This document shows, piece by piece, positions 1-12,420 of a DNA stretch of 64,000 nt. Origin of the DNA: Rosa chinensis (Eukaryota; Streptophyta; Magnoliopsida; Rosales; Rosaceae). A program made the translations under genes and the position numbers. The notes under the pieces are model-generated. The model had not been told where the DNA came from, ran no database searches, and worked only from the letters and a program-made list of their open reading frames with translations. The stretch is from contig NC_037090.1 of the NCBI RefSeq assembly GCF_002994745.2, positions 8,677,501-8,741,500 of the forward strand, written 5' to 3'. Every line of letters begins with the position of its first letter. Within the stretch, counting starts at the first letter, position 1.

Positions 1-499
1 TGGGTAATAGGGAAATAATCCCTTAGAGTGTTTTGGGTAAATGGGGTTAAAAAACTGTTGGTGAAGCAAGTGGGCAATTTTTAAGCTGAAATTGGGTAAA
101 TGATCATTTCCCCAAAAAATTATTTCATATTAATTTTTTTCTTGTGGTGTTGTATCGGCATATATGACAAACAATGAAATTATTGACATGATATTTTGGC
201 CATGTGTATAGATATAGTTTCTTATCTCGAATTTGAATGTGATTTTGTCGCCACTTGTCAAACTATAAGTGGCTGTCCAAATTACGGTTGATATTTTATC
301 TACCACGTAAATTACGGTTGATATTTTATCTACCACGTGTTATATCTTATCTGTTGATATTATTTCAAACCACCCATAAATATGAAGTCATTGTCACTCT
401 CATCTCTCACAAATTCACAAGCACTTCTCATATCTAAATCCTACAAATCCCCAAATTTGTTTTCTTTTGATTTTGTTGAACCGTTTCTGTAATGAATCG
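1..499. other. Intergenic DNA with a 30-bp tandem duplication
   Basis: AT-rich DNA without a convincing gene. Two head-to-tail copies of a 30-bp unit beginning aaattacggttgatatttta lie at 279-308 and 309-338. The first 120 bases carry several gggtaa-type motifs that may be the edge of a small transposon, but no paired inverted repeat was found. Confidence 0.6.
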
Positions 500-1823
500 T
501 TTGACAAAACGGTTGATGAAAGACCAAGAAAAGGCTGTCATGAGAAACCTTCGAAGATCCATGATGATGTCTGGCGCTGCCTTACAAATCTAAACTCTGC
601 AAGATGAGTAATCACTATGAGGTGGTTCTTCAGAAGATCCTAAGTATACCGCCAGAACTCGAGAGTTTATGGATCAACGACTTAAAGCTCAAAACTTCAC
701 GGGTCCATGTAGCTATGAACCAAACATATTTCATAGCCGATATAGAATGTAACCTTGGGTCTTTGACAGGATGTTGCGTGACGTGGCCAACTACGACCCA
801 TATTTTATCCAAACAAGAGATGCTACTAGGAGAGTCGGCTTTTTTATTGAACAAAAGCTGACATGGGCTATGAGGATGCTCGTGTATAGCATTATAGTTG
901 ACTTCTGCGATGAGCTCCTGGACATAGAGGAATCCACTGCCATCGAGATTTTAGAGCTCTTCACGAGAGCAATCTAGAATGTGTACCATGACTACCTCCG
1001 TTGACCAACACTGGTAGATTTGGGAAGACTGCTTAACAAAGCTGCAGAAAGGGGGTTCTCGAGGATGGTTGGGAGCCTTGATTGTATGCATTGAAAGTGG
1101 AAAAGTTGTCCCACCAGATAGGCACGACAGTATACTAGCTACAAGAGAAAACTGACAAATCATCTTAGAGGCGGTGGCCTCCTATGATACTTGGGTTTAG
1201 CACATCTTCTTTGGACTTCCAGGTTCCCTAGATGATATTTACGTCCTTGGATGTTCACCATTGTTCAATGACGTGTGCCTTGGTTAAGTTCCTTAAGTGA
1301 GCTACCACGTAGATGATAGGAATTATGGCCAATGTTATTATATAATTGATGGTATATACCCTAAATGGGCAGCATTTGTACATGCAATTAGAAACCTGAG
1401 GACGCTGGAGACACAATATTTCACAAGGATGCAGGAAGTGTACAAGAAAGATGTGGATAGACATTTAGTATTCTCCAAGCTCGTTGGGAAATTATAAGAG
1501 GGTCAACTTGTGAGTGGAGTAAGGAGAGCCTTGAATACATCATGATGACATACGTTATCTTGCATAATATGATTATCGGAGATGAAAATGACAAAGATGC
1601 AGCAGAGCCATTTGATCCGAATGATATCCCAACCAGACCAAGGAAAGCAGAGGTATATGCTAGATTGGAAATTCACACCAATATTTATCGCAATCTGCAA
1701 CGACTTAATAAAATCTTGTATTGTTATAAAGAGGTTAGATGTCCAGTGATGTATAAAAACCTTCAAGACGATTTAGTCAATCACCTGTGGACCATGAAGC
1801 TACAAGTTGATCAAAATCACTAG
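500..1823 (+). pseudogene. PIF/Harbinger-type DDE transposase relic
   Basis: This is a decayed transposase of the plant PIF/Harbinger (DDE_Tnp_4, HARBI1/ALP1-like) family. Pieces of the protein appear in order but in different frames. They are an N-terminal part around 604-770, a stretch with NYDPYFIQTRDATRR around 771-975, the GSLDCMHWKW motif near 1075-1105 that normally precedes a catalytic Asp region, a WHIFFGLPGS-like segment near 1195-1230, DGIYPKWAAFVHAI near 1345-1390, and the C-terminal MTYVILHNMIIGDEN at 1545-1590. Each junction needs a frameshift or crosses a stop, so no active enzyme is encoded. The second Harbinger protein (Myb-like) and terminal inverted repeats were not recognised. 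The family call rests on motif order and is fairly sure; the exact ends are not. Confidence 0.8.
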
Positions 1824-2941
1824 TGAGGAGTTTTAAATTTATTGTTTTCAATAAGTGGCCATGTTGTCATGATAAGTGGCTACGGCCTAGTTTGATTGTA
1901 TTGTTCTGTGGTGAGCTTTTACTTTGTGCAATCATGCTTTATTATGAAAATGAAAGTTCAATGCTTTATTATTGATAGAAGTAAAAAAAGCGACGATTAC
2001 ATTGTTTAATCCTTTACATTTTACTTAGCTATTTCCTTCAAAAGTCTATTGTAACTTTGTTATTTTCTTAGGTACTTTGTGAAGCAAGTCGAGAGAAAAA
2101 TGAGCTTTAATGGAGCAATGCAGGCATTAAACATGAAGTATAGATGTCAAGGACGAAGTTTGATCGCTCCTTCGGTCAGAAATCACAAAAGAAGATCATG
2201 AAATTTATTGTGCAAAACAGTTTGCTGCAGAACTGAAAACTGTTCAAAATCAGCTTCTTAGATTGAGTTTTGGAGGGCTTTTTAGGTAACCTTTCGAGGG
2301 GACTCTTGCCGTATGGGTTGGCAACACTTGAAGAAAAAATGTTGTATTACAATAGAAGCCTAAGAGATGGTCAGAAACATCAAAGCAGCAGGAAATCATG
2401 CCCAAAGTACGTAGGCTTTCCGAGAAGCTAGAATTCATCAGCTTTTCAAATTGCATTTTGAGAGACTTTTTTTGTGGCCTTTATTGAAGGTTTTTCACAA
2501 AAATGCTCGGTCATTTTAGGATAGCATTTTATAATTTGATTAATAAGGGAAAGAGCATAATCTTAATTTCAGAAGTATTATTAAGAGTTAATTATATAAA
2601 AGGTGCATTTTAGAATGTTATTTTAGTCGGCCACAAACTATTTTTCTCTCTTTTAAGGCTACTAGATTAAATATTGTATTAAATTTTAGATATAAAAACC
2701 AACATATTTACGTAAATGTCACTAAAGTAAAAAGTCAACAAACCTCTCTCTCCAGCGAGTTTCCGGCCGACCTCCGGCAAACTCCGGTTTTCTATATTAT
2801 TAAATAGACGAGTATTACATCAATCATAAGTTCATAACCTAGTAGATGACATATAAAGTAACTTTTGGTAATAACATCACTGTGGATGTCGCCCACACTT
2901 TATTTAACGCTCGATGCTATCACTTTCCATCAATTTGCTCA
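1824..2941. other. Intergenic DNA
   Basis: No supported gene. AT-rich DNA between the transposase relic and the first nsLTP gene. The part nearest 2942 is expected to hold the nsLTP 3' UTR. Short open frames here show no recognisable domain. Confidence 0.5.
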
Positions 2942-3391
2942 TCACTTCACGCTGCAACATCAACAGAAGAAAACAAAAATTAACTTCAGTTTCCATTTGA
3001 GAAAAACACGTACAAATTGTCAACGATTGAGTAGTATATCTACTTACGTGGCGCAGTTGGTGGAGGTGCTGATCTTGTAGGGAACGCTAACTCCACACTT
3101 GCCGGGAAGCCCAGCTGCAAGGTTAGGGTTGAGTCCTTTGATGCCACCGGTAACCTGTTTGAGGCAATTGCAGACGGCCTGGCGGTCAGCGGTGGTCTTG
3201 GCGATGGCGTTAAGGTTTCTAACTCCGTTGCAGCAAGCGGCAGGGACAACGCCGCCACTCTTCACGTAGGTTGTGCAAGGTGCAACGTTGCTCGCCACTT
3301 GGCCGCATGTGATGGCTTGGGCTATGGGCAAAGCAACCACCACGCACAAGAGAGCAACCAAAGTAAGCTTCATAGCATTAGAGCTAGCCAT
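2942..3391 (-). CDS. Type-1 non-specific lipid-transfer protein, copy 1 (two exons)
   Basis: Encodes a secreted nsLTP1, a small helical protein that binds acyl lipids in the apoplast; this family includes the Rosaceae LTP allergens. Exon 1 is 3048-3391 and exon 2 is 2942-2951, joined across a 96-bp intron with a GTAAGTA donor and a GTTGCAG acceptor. Reading through the donor would give a false stop; splicing gives the canonical C-terminal NCATVK. The product is 117 residues: a signal peptide of about 26 ending AQA, then a 91-residue mature protein starting ITCGQ. The eight cysteines fall at mature positions 3, 13, 27, 28, 48, 50, 73 and 87, exactly the nsLTP1 pattern, with TTADR and the PYKIS segment near the end. 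It is the first of three paralogues in the same orientation. Nothing suggests loss of function. Confidence 0.96.
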
Positions 3392-3482
3392 AATGCACTC
3401 GGAGGATGATGAGCTTGGAATGGGTATGTAATCACTTGTTTTGGGAGAGCTTGAGTGAGTGAAGGGGCAACGCGGATGGGGA

Positions 3483-3489
3483 TTATATA
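3483..3489 (-). promoter_or_regulatory. TATA box of nsLTP copy 1
   Basis: TATATAA on the minus strand lies about 92 bp upstream of the start codon. The two other nsLTP genes have the same motif at nearly the same distance, which supports a real core promoter. Confidence 0.75.
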
Positions 3490-5090
3490 GGGGAGTGGGG
3501 TGAGTTTCTCCAAGTTTCCTTAGCCCTTCGGGTCCATCACATCAGTCATTACTTATTGGTTGTGACATCAATTCTGGTGATGTTTTGATGGTAAAACATA
3601 TAAAATTATATGTGCCATATGTTTTTAAACCATTGGAAACTTCTGGACTACAAGTTTAATTTGGGAGAGAATTACATGCATAAACAAGTCCATGTAGGAA
3701 CTACTTTTCAGCAATATTTTTTTAAGAAACTTGTAAAAATAGTTTTCAAATTATGTGTGCACTTTCACTTGTTATATATCTTTTTTCAAGAAAAGTGAAA
3801 ATACTTTCCAACAGGGAACGTGGTTTCAACTATTTCTGTTAAACCTAAAAATGCATTTTCCTTGATCACTCAAACTATAAGTAATGACTGTTTGGAATTT
3901 TATGACAACTCCACAATCACTCAAACAGTAAGGTCAGTGTTATATCTCTATCAAACTATATATGTCATTACTCAAAGTGTGTACGTGTAGGAGGAGTTGG
4001 GAAGGATTCTGTTGGCAGTTGTGCTCACTTTAATGCTTGGGTACGTACAATATACTTTTTGGTTTTTAAAATGGTAGTTGGGCACGTCCGTTACATCCTA
4101 TCAAAAGAAAACTGAAAACCTCAATCAATATATTTCAACCTACTCTTGAAAAATATACACATGTGCATTAGACATGCAACCGTCCAATTAATTTCAACTA
4201 ATTGATAAATTAAAGAATTTGGACCGAAAATCTATTTGTTTTAGACAATTAAAAGAAATCATAAAGTATGTCGACATTCATCATAAAAAACTGAAAGTTT
4301 TATTCATACATTCAGAATTGACATTTAAATATTTATTTTCTTTCATGTTACATGTTAAATTACCAAAAATGACAGAAAAGAATGAATAAAAAAGAGTCTC
4401 TTCTTATCTCCACGAATAGTACGTAGTCTTTAACTTCGAGAAAACCTTCTTCTCCAACATAAACTCCTTTTTTCGAATTTCAATCTTACATTTCTAGATT
4501 ATACCATAAATTTCTATTTAGATATTCAATATCTGAGAGAGAGAGAGAGGTTTTTTTTATTATTATTTATTATTTAGTTTAATTGTAAATGTAGATGGAG
4601 ATGTCCCTTCTATTCTTGTTGTAAATGTTCAAATGCCTATTCTTTAAGCCTTCTTTTCCCAAGCAAACCTCTTATATTCTTTATCTATTTTAGTTTATTT
4701 CATCTTGTCTGGAAGAAAGATGCTATAAACAATGAAGATTATTGTTTGTTTTGGTAGATAACATATTGCTTATTTTTCAAAGTAAGTTGAAGGTTTATTA
4801 AGTGGGAAGGTTCAAATACAAATTTTGGATGTATGAATAGAAATTTTCTATAAAAAAAATATGTAGAACGCAATAGAAAAAAATATGCAACAATGTATCG
4901 TTGACATAGTTTCTAAGGAGGTTATCATCTGGTCATTAATTGTATATAAAATAAAGCCATGGTATGCGTTAGAGGCTCGGCTCAAAATTATTACCAAAGT
5001 CATTCAAAATTAGCTACCATTTTCAATTTAATTTACTTTCAACATGTCTTTTGGGAAGTAAATCTTGGTCACACAATCCAGGAGTAGCGG
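3490..5090. other. Intergenic DNA upstream of nsLTP copy 1
   Basis: AT-rich DNA with no supported gene. The first few hundred bases upstream of the TATA box are expected to be promoter. A short GA run (4534-4549) is present. I see no transposon ends here. Confidence 0.5.
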
Positions 5091-5143
5091 TATATGTGTG
5101 TGTGTGTGCGCGCGCGCGCACGCGTGCGTGTGTGTGTGTGTGT
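5091..5143. repeat. Alternating purine-pyrimidine microsatellite (TA/TG/CG)
   Basis: About 53 uninterrupted bases alternate pyrimidine and purine: TA, then TG, a CG core, then TG again. Such tracts are the classic Z-DNA-prone sequence, and the CG core strengthens that. It is also a polymorphic marker candidate. Confidence 0.9.
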
Positions 5144-5983
5144 TTACGTACGATACCTGAGTGGGGTACTAGAAATCACCTGAAGGGCGCACCATCTCCA
5201 ATCTCCGTCACCAGTCAATCACAAATAAAGGTCAGAGGGTAGACCGGAGTTGTCGGCCTACGACTCTTCGATAGCTAAGTCAGATACATGTGAGGATGTT
5301 GATAAGGTGGGAGTGGAGAGAATGGTGGCTTAGCATAAATGAGAGGATAAACATGTATTTATAGTGTAGGTTAGGGCTTATCACCCTTCCCTTTTCCATG
5401 AAACTAAATATGGGCTACCAAAGTTGGTAATGTGATTCCCGCCTGGTCTACTACCGAGTACTTGTGGTGTTTCTACTGAGTACTTGTGGTGTTTCTACAC
5501 AGCGCATAGCGGGTTTCAACTATATATATATATATATATTCAACCAGCTGGTTTTTTTTTTTTCCCGAAACCAAAGCGCGCATAGCTAATTTAGCGTGTA
5601 AAAATTCTCAGATTAGATGATTATGAAACTGTCGACCCTCATGCAGCTAAGATAAAGAAATTGTTACAGAAAATTAATAATATAATATTTCAGTCAAAAG
5701 TCGACCGTGAAAGTTTTTGTGAACGCATATTTTTTGCTTGGTAGATGATGATTACAAGACTACAACGATATGTTTTGACCCAAAGAAAAAAATGAAACTC
5801 CAGACAAGGACGCTAAAAAGTATGTAATCGAAGAAAAACAAAATGTGCATATATTAATGCTAAAAGATAAAAGTTCCGGGGAGATGAAGGTGAAAACTAG
5901 GCCATGTCCAGTTGAAAATCCAAGAAGTAGGATGAAAAAAGTAAAAATAAATGATAAATAAAAGGAAAGAAGTATTAAGAGAG
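5144..5983. other. Intergenic DNA, possibly a degraded LTR
   Basis: No gene. The stretch 5150-5510 is richer in G+C than its surroundings and has a TATA-like tatttata at about 5357. It also has a direct repeat of gagtacttgtggtgtttcta around 5456-5497 and resembles a worn LTR, but I could not find paired TG/CA ends or a target duplication. A (TA)n run occupies 5521-5539. Confidence 0.35.
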
Positions 5984-6931
5984 GGGGGTTTAGAGGTGGC
6001 AAACGGGCCGGCCCGGCCCATTTTAAGCTAACCTAGTCGTACTTCGTGCAGTGTTTGGGCAGACCCATTTATTATAGTGTCGGGCTTGTGCTGGCCCATT
6101 TACTTAAACATTAAGCCCGGTCCGGCCCATGGCCCGAACCCATATCGTGCCGGGCCCATAAACGGGCCGTGCTCGTGCCTATCCACTATAAAGCACGATT
6201 TTAAAATCTTAATTTAAATAAATAAAAAATAATTTTATTTAACTATTTAGAAAATTCAAATAAATTAAGTTCTATAATGTTTTTCTCAATCTTAGCTTTT
6301 TAAGATTAGTTTTCTAATAATTTTTTATATTCCACTACAAGAAAGAAAGAAAGAAAAAATAACTCAAAATATATTGTTTTTAGTATATTATTGTGAGATT
6401 AATCTTTATTAATATAATGAAGATTTATATAATGAAGATTTAGTATCATATTATTATTTCCTTCATTCTATAGTTGTATTATTATGAGATTAATCTTTAT
6501 TCATAAACATATATTTAATATTTAGAAAAAATATTTTATGTCAAAACAAGGATATAATGTTTTTTTTTCACTATTTTGACAACATAAAAGAAATAGCATT
6601 GGTGGAATTGTCATGAGATTTTAAATAAGGAGGTCTAATATTCAAATCTCATCATTGTGGTTTTTTAATATTTTTAAAAACAAAATGAAATTTTGTGTTT
6701 GAAACGGGCCGGCCCAAATATGTCGTGCTCAGGCCCGGCCCGAGCCCGTAACCGTGCCAGGTCCATTACGGGTTCAGGCCGGGCCGGGCCAATGGGCTAA
6801 TATTCCTAGACCCAACCCGGCCCGTTATTCTAACGTACTCAGGTCGTGTCGGACCGCTTTTAAGCTTGCCAGGCCCGTGCCATGCTCGTGCAGCAGTGCT
6901 TAGTGGCCCGTTTGCCACCTCTTGGGGGTTT
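5984..6931. mobile_element. Non-autonomous hAT-type element with 8-bp target duplication
   Basis: The element (5992-6923) starts agaggtggcaaacgggcc and ends with the inverse ggcccgtttgccacctct, an 18-bp terminal inverted repeat. It is flanked on both sides by the identical 8 bases gggggttt (5984-5991 and 6924-6931), the target duplication length typical of hAT transposons. The subterminal 150-200 bp at each end are packed with GGCCCG/CGGGCC motifs, expected transposase-binding-type repeats, while the core is AT-rich and non-coding. It lies between nsLTP copies 1 and 2. Movement would need a transposase from elsewhere. Confidence 0.88.
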
Positions 6932-9098
6932 GGATAAAATGGTCGATGAGTTTGGAAATTAATTTGGACTAATTGAATGACCAAGTTTATTAACGAAAGT
7001 TCTCTCTGATAAAATTAAAATAGAAAAAGGGTGGTGTTATTTACACACAATTTTTCTCTATTCACACACACCCTCTATATTTTTATTACTTTAAATTAAT
7101 TTTTTTTCACAAATTCCCCTCTCTTGCAATTAACTTTTTTTTTTCTTATTTATTTTTCTATTTGGCAATTTAATCATTCCCAAATCCTGAACCCTTATTT
7201 TCTCTCAGGCACAGAGGACTTCAAAACTCTTTTCAATCCTTTTTTTTTTTCCATCAAAACTTCTCTAGCATATTCATTTTATCTCTCTAATGTGATGCTC
7301 TGAAGTTCAATCAAAGCAGAACAAACAACTTTAGACCCATCTTTGGAGCAAATTTTACACTTGATTGGCAATGGAGATAAGTGAGAAAAATATGAGTTCA
7401 ATGATCATTCGAGTCCATTTGAATTCATCATTCTTGGTAAGATTCTAACAAAAAATATTTGGTGTATATTTGAATCCATTGAGCAACTATATAGCTTTAC
7501 AACATCCTAATTATGATAGCTTTATGATTATAAACATGATTTGTTCTATTATATTATGCTAGAATACTAAAGATTTTGCAGTAGGAAAATTATACAAATA
7601 TGAGTTGAGGGGAGTTTCAGAGATAAGGAGTGGTTGTTTGTGGGGGTGGGGGTGAATTTCAACAAGGGTTTGTGTTTTTTATTGAGGGTTGATTGGTTTT
7701 GATGCTTCTAGTTACTCTTGTTTATTATCTTTTCTTTTTATGAAGCAATGTTGTGGACTAGTACATTGGTTTTTGTTATTTTCTACCAAATTATTTGGGT
7801 AATTCATGCTCCAATATACATTATTGAAGTATTTGTGCTGACAATTTTATCATTGCTTCCAGTTGAAAGGAATTAAATGTTTTGAGATAAGAATAACTTG
7901 CTCTTTGCTACTGTAGGTTCATATGCAACTTTTTACTCTCTGGTTTTGTAGCCCCAACTATGGTTTATGCATTTCATTTTTATATACATACCAACTTTTT
8001 ACCATCTATACATTTCAGTTCAATAACTATAACTACTACTCTAAATAACAAATTAGTTATTGTATTGACATTATCTTCGCAATGTTGAATTAGGTCCGAT
8101 ATCTTTTTACCTAACAATGTGGAGAGCAAAACCATATTTATTATTAAAAATTCGTGTTACTTGGAAGATCTTAGTATCATAATATCTTAGTAGCAAAAAA
8201 AATTTGATTTATTGTATAATGATGGTTGATTCATGATTGACTTGCTAAATAGAATAAATAAATAAGAAAAAAACATAATTGCAAAGAAGGATGGTTAGGA
8301 TAATTTGTTGACAAAATGAGATATATATATACATATTTTTTTGAAAAGGGGTTTGGAAATTCATTCATTTCCAAAATGATCTTTGAATTCTTGAAAATTC
8401 TTCTATGCCGCCTTGAATTCTTTATGTATCCTAGTTTTAAATGAAATGCTTTGCTCATAACATTCAAATTCCAAATACATTTATACTCTAATCACGTGTC
8501 ACAGACCCACCTGTGCACCAACCACTTCTTCACCGAAACTTGTTCAATTTATAGCAGAAATGCAGAATATATGCAATAACTTTTTGCATTGCAGCCTTGC
8601 AGGTCTAAATGTCTTCTTCAATAATTAATAAAAATCTTTCATCTTTTACGCAAGCCTATATTTAGGTATATTTATATTTCATATGGTTAACCACTGTTAA
8701 TCATATCGTGATGGACCACTTAGATGGCGAGGGATTTTCTTGGCAAGAAGCAAGATATTCTATACAGTTCAATTTTTTTAATTTATTTAATTTTAATAAT
8801 TTTTTCCCCAAGGCTGCTCAATATGAGAGAGAAGAGGGCCTGGACGGTTGTAGGTGATGAAGAAAACATAAGAGAAGAAAGAGACCAGATGCAGCATTAA
8901 TTTGAAATATAGGTACTATAATCAATCCTAGATAGACCAGCTACATAGGTTGTGACCTAGCAGATGACATACAGAACGATAACTTAAGGATTCCCACATG
9001 AGGAATCCCAAGTGGATCTCATAAACACCCACAACTTTATTCTCACGTTAATAATAATATGATCTCTGCGGCCGAAAATTGAGTATCCATCAACCTCT
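6932..9098. other. Intergenic DNA between nsLTP copies 1 and 2
   Basis: AT-rich with no supported gene. A low-complexity stretch with tttacacacaatttttctct near 7035 resembles the ends of small plant MITEs, but no partner end was found. Short open frames show no known domain. The last 300 bases before 9098 are probably the 3' region of nsLTP copy 2. Confidence 0.5.
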
Positions 9099-9567
9099 TC
9101 ACTTCACACTGCAGCATAAAACAACAAGAAATCAGCTTCATCAATCCCCATCAGATGATATTGACAAAATAAATAAATAAACAGGAAAAACTGAAAACAA
9201 TTGATATTCTGCAGTACTATGCTTACTTGTTGCAGTTGGTGGACGTGCTGATCTTGTAGGGAACGCTGACACCACATTTGCCGGGAAGACCAGAGGCGAG
9301 GTTAGGGTTAACTCCGGGAATGGATCCAGCTGCGTTCTTTAGGCAAGTACAAGTTTGCTTGCGGTCGGCTGTGGTCTTGGCCTGGCTGTTAAGGCTGCGG
9401 ATTCCGTTGCAGCAAGCGGGAGGGACAGAGCCACCGGTCTTGACGTAGTTGATGCACGCTGCCAAGCTTTGGGTCACTTGGCCGCAAGTGATGGCCTGGG
9501 CGACGGGGACAGCCACCACAATGCACATGAGAGCCACCAAAGTAAGCTTCACCACTGCAGATGCCAT
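9099..9567 (-). CDS. Type-1 non-specific lipid-transfer protein, copy 2 (two exons)
   Basis: Secreted nsLTP1, paralogous to the genes at 2942 and 13899. Exon 1 is 9227-9567, and exon 2 (9099-9108) supplies the last codons plus the stop. The intron starts GTAAGC and ends GCTGCAG, and splicing replaces the false NK-stop by the normal NVK ending. The product is 116 residues with a signal peptide of about 25 ending AQA and a 91-residue mature domain starting ITCGQV. All eight cysteines are at the canonical positions 3, 13, 27, 28, 48, 50, 73 and 87. The C-terminal third ([19 protein letters not shown]) is almost identical to copy 1, pointing to fairly recent duplication or gene conversion, while the N-terminal half is more diverged. 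Confidence 0.96.
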
Positions 9568-9667
9568 AATGCACTATGGAGAAGATAAGGAAATATGTGT
9601 AGGAATGGGTTTTGTGATCACTAGAGTTGGGAGCTTGAGTGAGTTGGAACCATGCTATGGACTGTGG

Positions 9668-9675
9668 TTTATATA
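9668..9675 (-). promoter_or_regulatory. TATA box of nsLTP copy 2
   Basis: TATATAAA on the minus strand about 100 bp upstream of the ATG, matching the position in the sister genes. Confidence 0.75.
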
Positions 9676-9679
9676 GAGG

Positions 9680-10330
9680 GGAGTTGGGTGAGTTTTACTA
9701 GCTTAGCATGTGTGAGTGATTAATTCTGCAGAGATTAATTTTCTCACGCCATACTGACCGGTCACATCATCTATATGATGACGGTAAGAAGACAAATACT
9801 GTATATTTCATTGAGGTGAAACTCAGTAGGATAGATTGCAAACATATCTTCTGTATATTTATGTTTCGTATTCACGTTCTTGGGTCTCCAATATAATTTG
9901 TTCTTCAATGACAAAACAAATTAATTACCGATGCGGTAATGAAAATAAAATCTATTGTTCGATCATACAAATAGGATTTTGCACGGATTAAGACTGGCAT
10001 GGATTTTGATCAAGTAATAACCAACTCAATTTCGCAATCGCATTTATTTCCTATATGTACATATATCCATGTTACATTAGAAAATTCCTACATGACCAAT
10101 TTTAGTAGAGAATTGATATATCCTGTAAATAAGCTTCATTGTTAGTGCTTTGCAAATTAATCAATCATAAATTCTTTGACTTGCTTCGTTGAACTTTTAC
10201 AAAAAAAAATAAAAAACGTTCTTAACATGTGTTTAATGATTGTTTAGCATTGAAGCAAACTCTTGTCCTTTGAAACTAAAGCCGAAAGAGCATGTCGCAC
10301 ATGATTTGAGAACATGGGTGTTTGACGTAA
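9680..10330. other. Intergenic DNA upstream of nsLTP copy 2
   Basis: No gene. The part nearest 9680 is presumed promoter of nsLTP copy 2. No mobile-element ends were recognised. Confidence 0.45.
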
Positions 10331-10990
10331 TGAACTCGTTTTAGGGGCTGATTTGTGTGACTATCTTTTCATGGCCCTTTGGTTATTATGGAGTGAGAGA
10401 AATAATCTTGTCTGGAAGGGTGGCAATTTCCAACCCATGCATATGATTGAGTGGTGTAAACAGAGGTTGGAAGATTTCCAACAATATCACCCAAAAGCAA
10501 CGAGAAAAAAGAAGAGGGTTCTGACTGAGTGGGAATGTCCTCCGGTCGTCCCACAGGACGGCTGAAAATTAATATTGATGGTGCTTTTAGATTGGATTGT
10601 GGAGTTGGAGCATTGGGATGGTGGTCATAGATGATTTGGATACGGGAGTTGTAGCTATTGCGAGGCATTTTCTGCATGCAAATTCGGTTATTAATATGAA
10701 AGCTAAAGCGTGTAGAGCTCGTTTTCTTTTTTGTATACATCAAGATTGGACGAAAATTGACATTGAGAGTGACTCTGCCCTTCTGATTGTTGCGCTCAAG
10801 AGTTCTGAGGTGAATTATTCGGAGATAAGTCGAATTTTAAATGATTGTAAATATTATTTATCTGTTTTCAATCAGTTAGAATTTGGCATATTTACTGTGA
10901 ACAAATGGTGTTGCACATAGGCTTGCACATCATCTTAGTGTTGCTTGATTAAATGATGTTTGGTTAGAGGAGACTCCTGCTATTCTATTG
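10331..10990 (+). pseudogene. Retroelement-derived RNase H-like fragment
   Basis: This resembles the C-terminal part of plant non-LTR retrotransposon polyproteins and the related RNase H-like (RVT_3) genes. The first frame reads LWLLWSERNNLVWKGG and then RLKINIDGAF, the usual start of the RNase H fold with its first acidic residue. After a frameshift near 10600 another frame continues with GMVVIDDL and later DIESDSALLIVALKSSE, containing the family's second conserved acidic region. It ends in a degenerate form of the usual VNKVAHRLA segment. At least two frame changes make it non-functional. A short AT-rich 3' tail follows, as in LINE copies, but no target duplication was identified. Confidence 0.7.
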
Positions 10991-12420
10991 TAGCACAGAG
11001 TTCAGGTTTTATTTTCCCCCCAATTGCAAAACTTTAATATTAATATAATAAATAAAACCGAGCGTAGGACTGATCCTCCCAATTAGGCTGGATTCCAAAC
11101 CTCTTTTTAAAAAACGAATAGCTTCTCCACAAAACATAATGAAGTAGTTGTATAATTCATAGAACATTTAGGCTAATTCCGTCAAGTAGTGCTAGAAACA
11201 CTTTTGAATATATGAAAGCACTTCTAAACACTTCTTAATACAGAATTAAGTATGGCCTATAATATAATTCTCAATCAATCTCTAATCAAAATTCAACTGT
11301 GACGTTTCATTATGAGAAAGTTAGCTTGGTATGACTAGCCATATCATTGCTCGATAATGAAGAAGGATACAGGTCAAAAACGTATGTACGAGTTGGGAAG
11401 GAGTCGGTTGGCAGTTGTATTCAATTGAATGCTTTTGCACTATCCTCTAACCTCTAATTTTAAGCGATTAAATCCGAAGAGCCATTAATTATCTCACCAT
11501 GCAGTTGGCACGTACACCTTAAACGCTCTCAAGGACAAATTCAGACTCGTACACTGATCGAATGAATGACAAAGAGACGGGGTACTGAGACAATATTAAA
11601 TTTTCGAAATAGAAAGCCAGTAGATTAGTTCAAAACACATCTCAACTAGTGTCTAGTGAATATTGAGTTGTGACTAATCTAAGAGTTCACACCTCTAAGC
11701 TGACTAAGCACCTCTAAGGTTTCAGTACTTTGAATTATTATAGAACTTTTTCGAATGCAACGCAACTACAAATTGTACCATGTATAGGTGGAATTTATAA
11801 CCCTTCTTGCCATAAGGATGTAAAATGAGAATTCCCCTAGATCTAGATCGTGTTCAGGTTCTATAAAAGGCCAAAATCAAGTAGTCGGTGAAGGATTGAA
11901 ATTAGGGTCATTTTGTAATTTCATCATGATTCATTTAGTGCCAAAACTTCATCAATGTCGTCGTACCAGAAGCTTCCAATCCCGACACCACATTTCGTGT
12001 CCAAATTGCGTTTACATACACCGACTCACTTTCATTGTTGTCAAAGCTAAAGCCAAGACGTACATTACCATATACATTAACCCCAGATCTGGGTTTTAGT
12101 TGGCTAAATAAGTTTGTGACATCTCAAAGACTCCAACAACGGAGCAAGTCTTTGTCCAAACTTGTGAGCATTGCCAAATAGTTGGGTAAATAATTAAGGT
12201 TGCGGACCCATGAAATTAAAGAATGAAAACTTGGTCTGCCTACTATCGCGGCATCGCCTTGCAGATCTGGTCATGCACGTTGCGCGCCAGAAATCCCTAG
12301 CTACTAGTGCCGTAGTGCGTAACAGTCTCCATGGATCACGTGACTCGAAGAGTATGGATCTGCCTCCCTCTCTCGAGATACATATTTATGATGATGGAGG
12401 CCTAATCAATTTTCTCAACG
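10991..12420. other. Intergenic DNA
   Basis: No supported gene. Moderate AT content with scattered short frames and no domain. No clear transposon ends before the element that starts at about 12431. Confidence 0.5.

Noticed and set aside
9355..9676. Plus-strand open frames over nsLTP copy 2
   Set aside because: Antisense shadows of a clearly spliced nsLTP gene.
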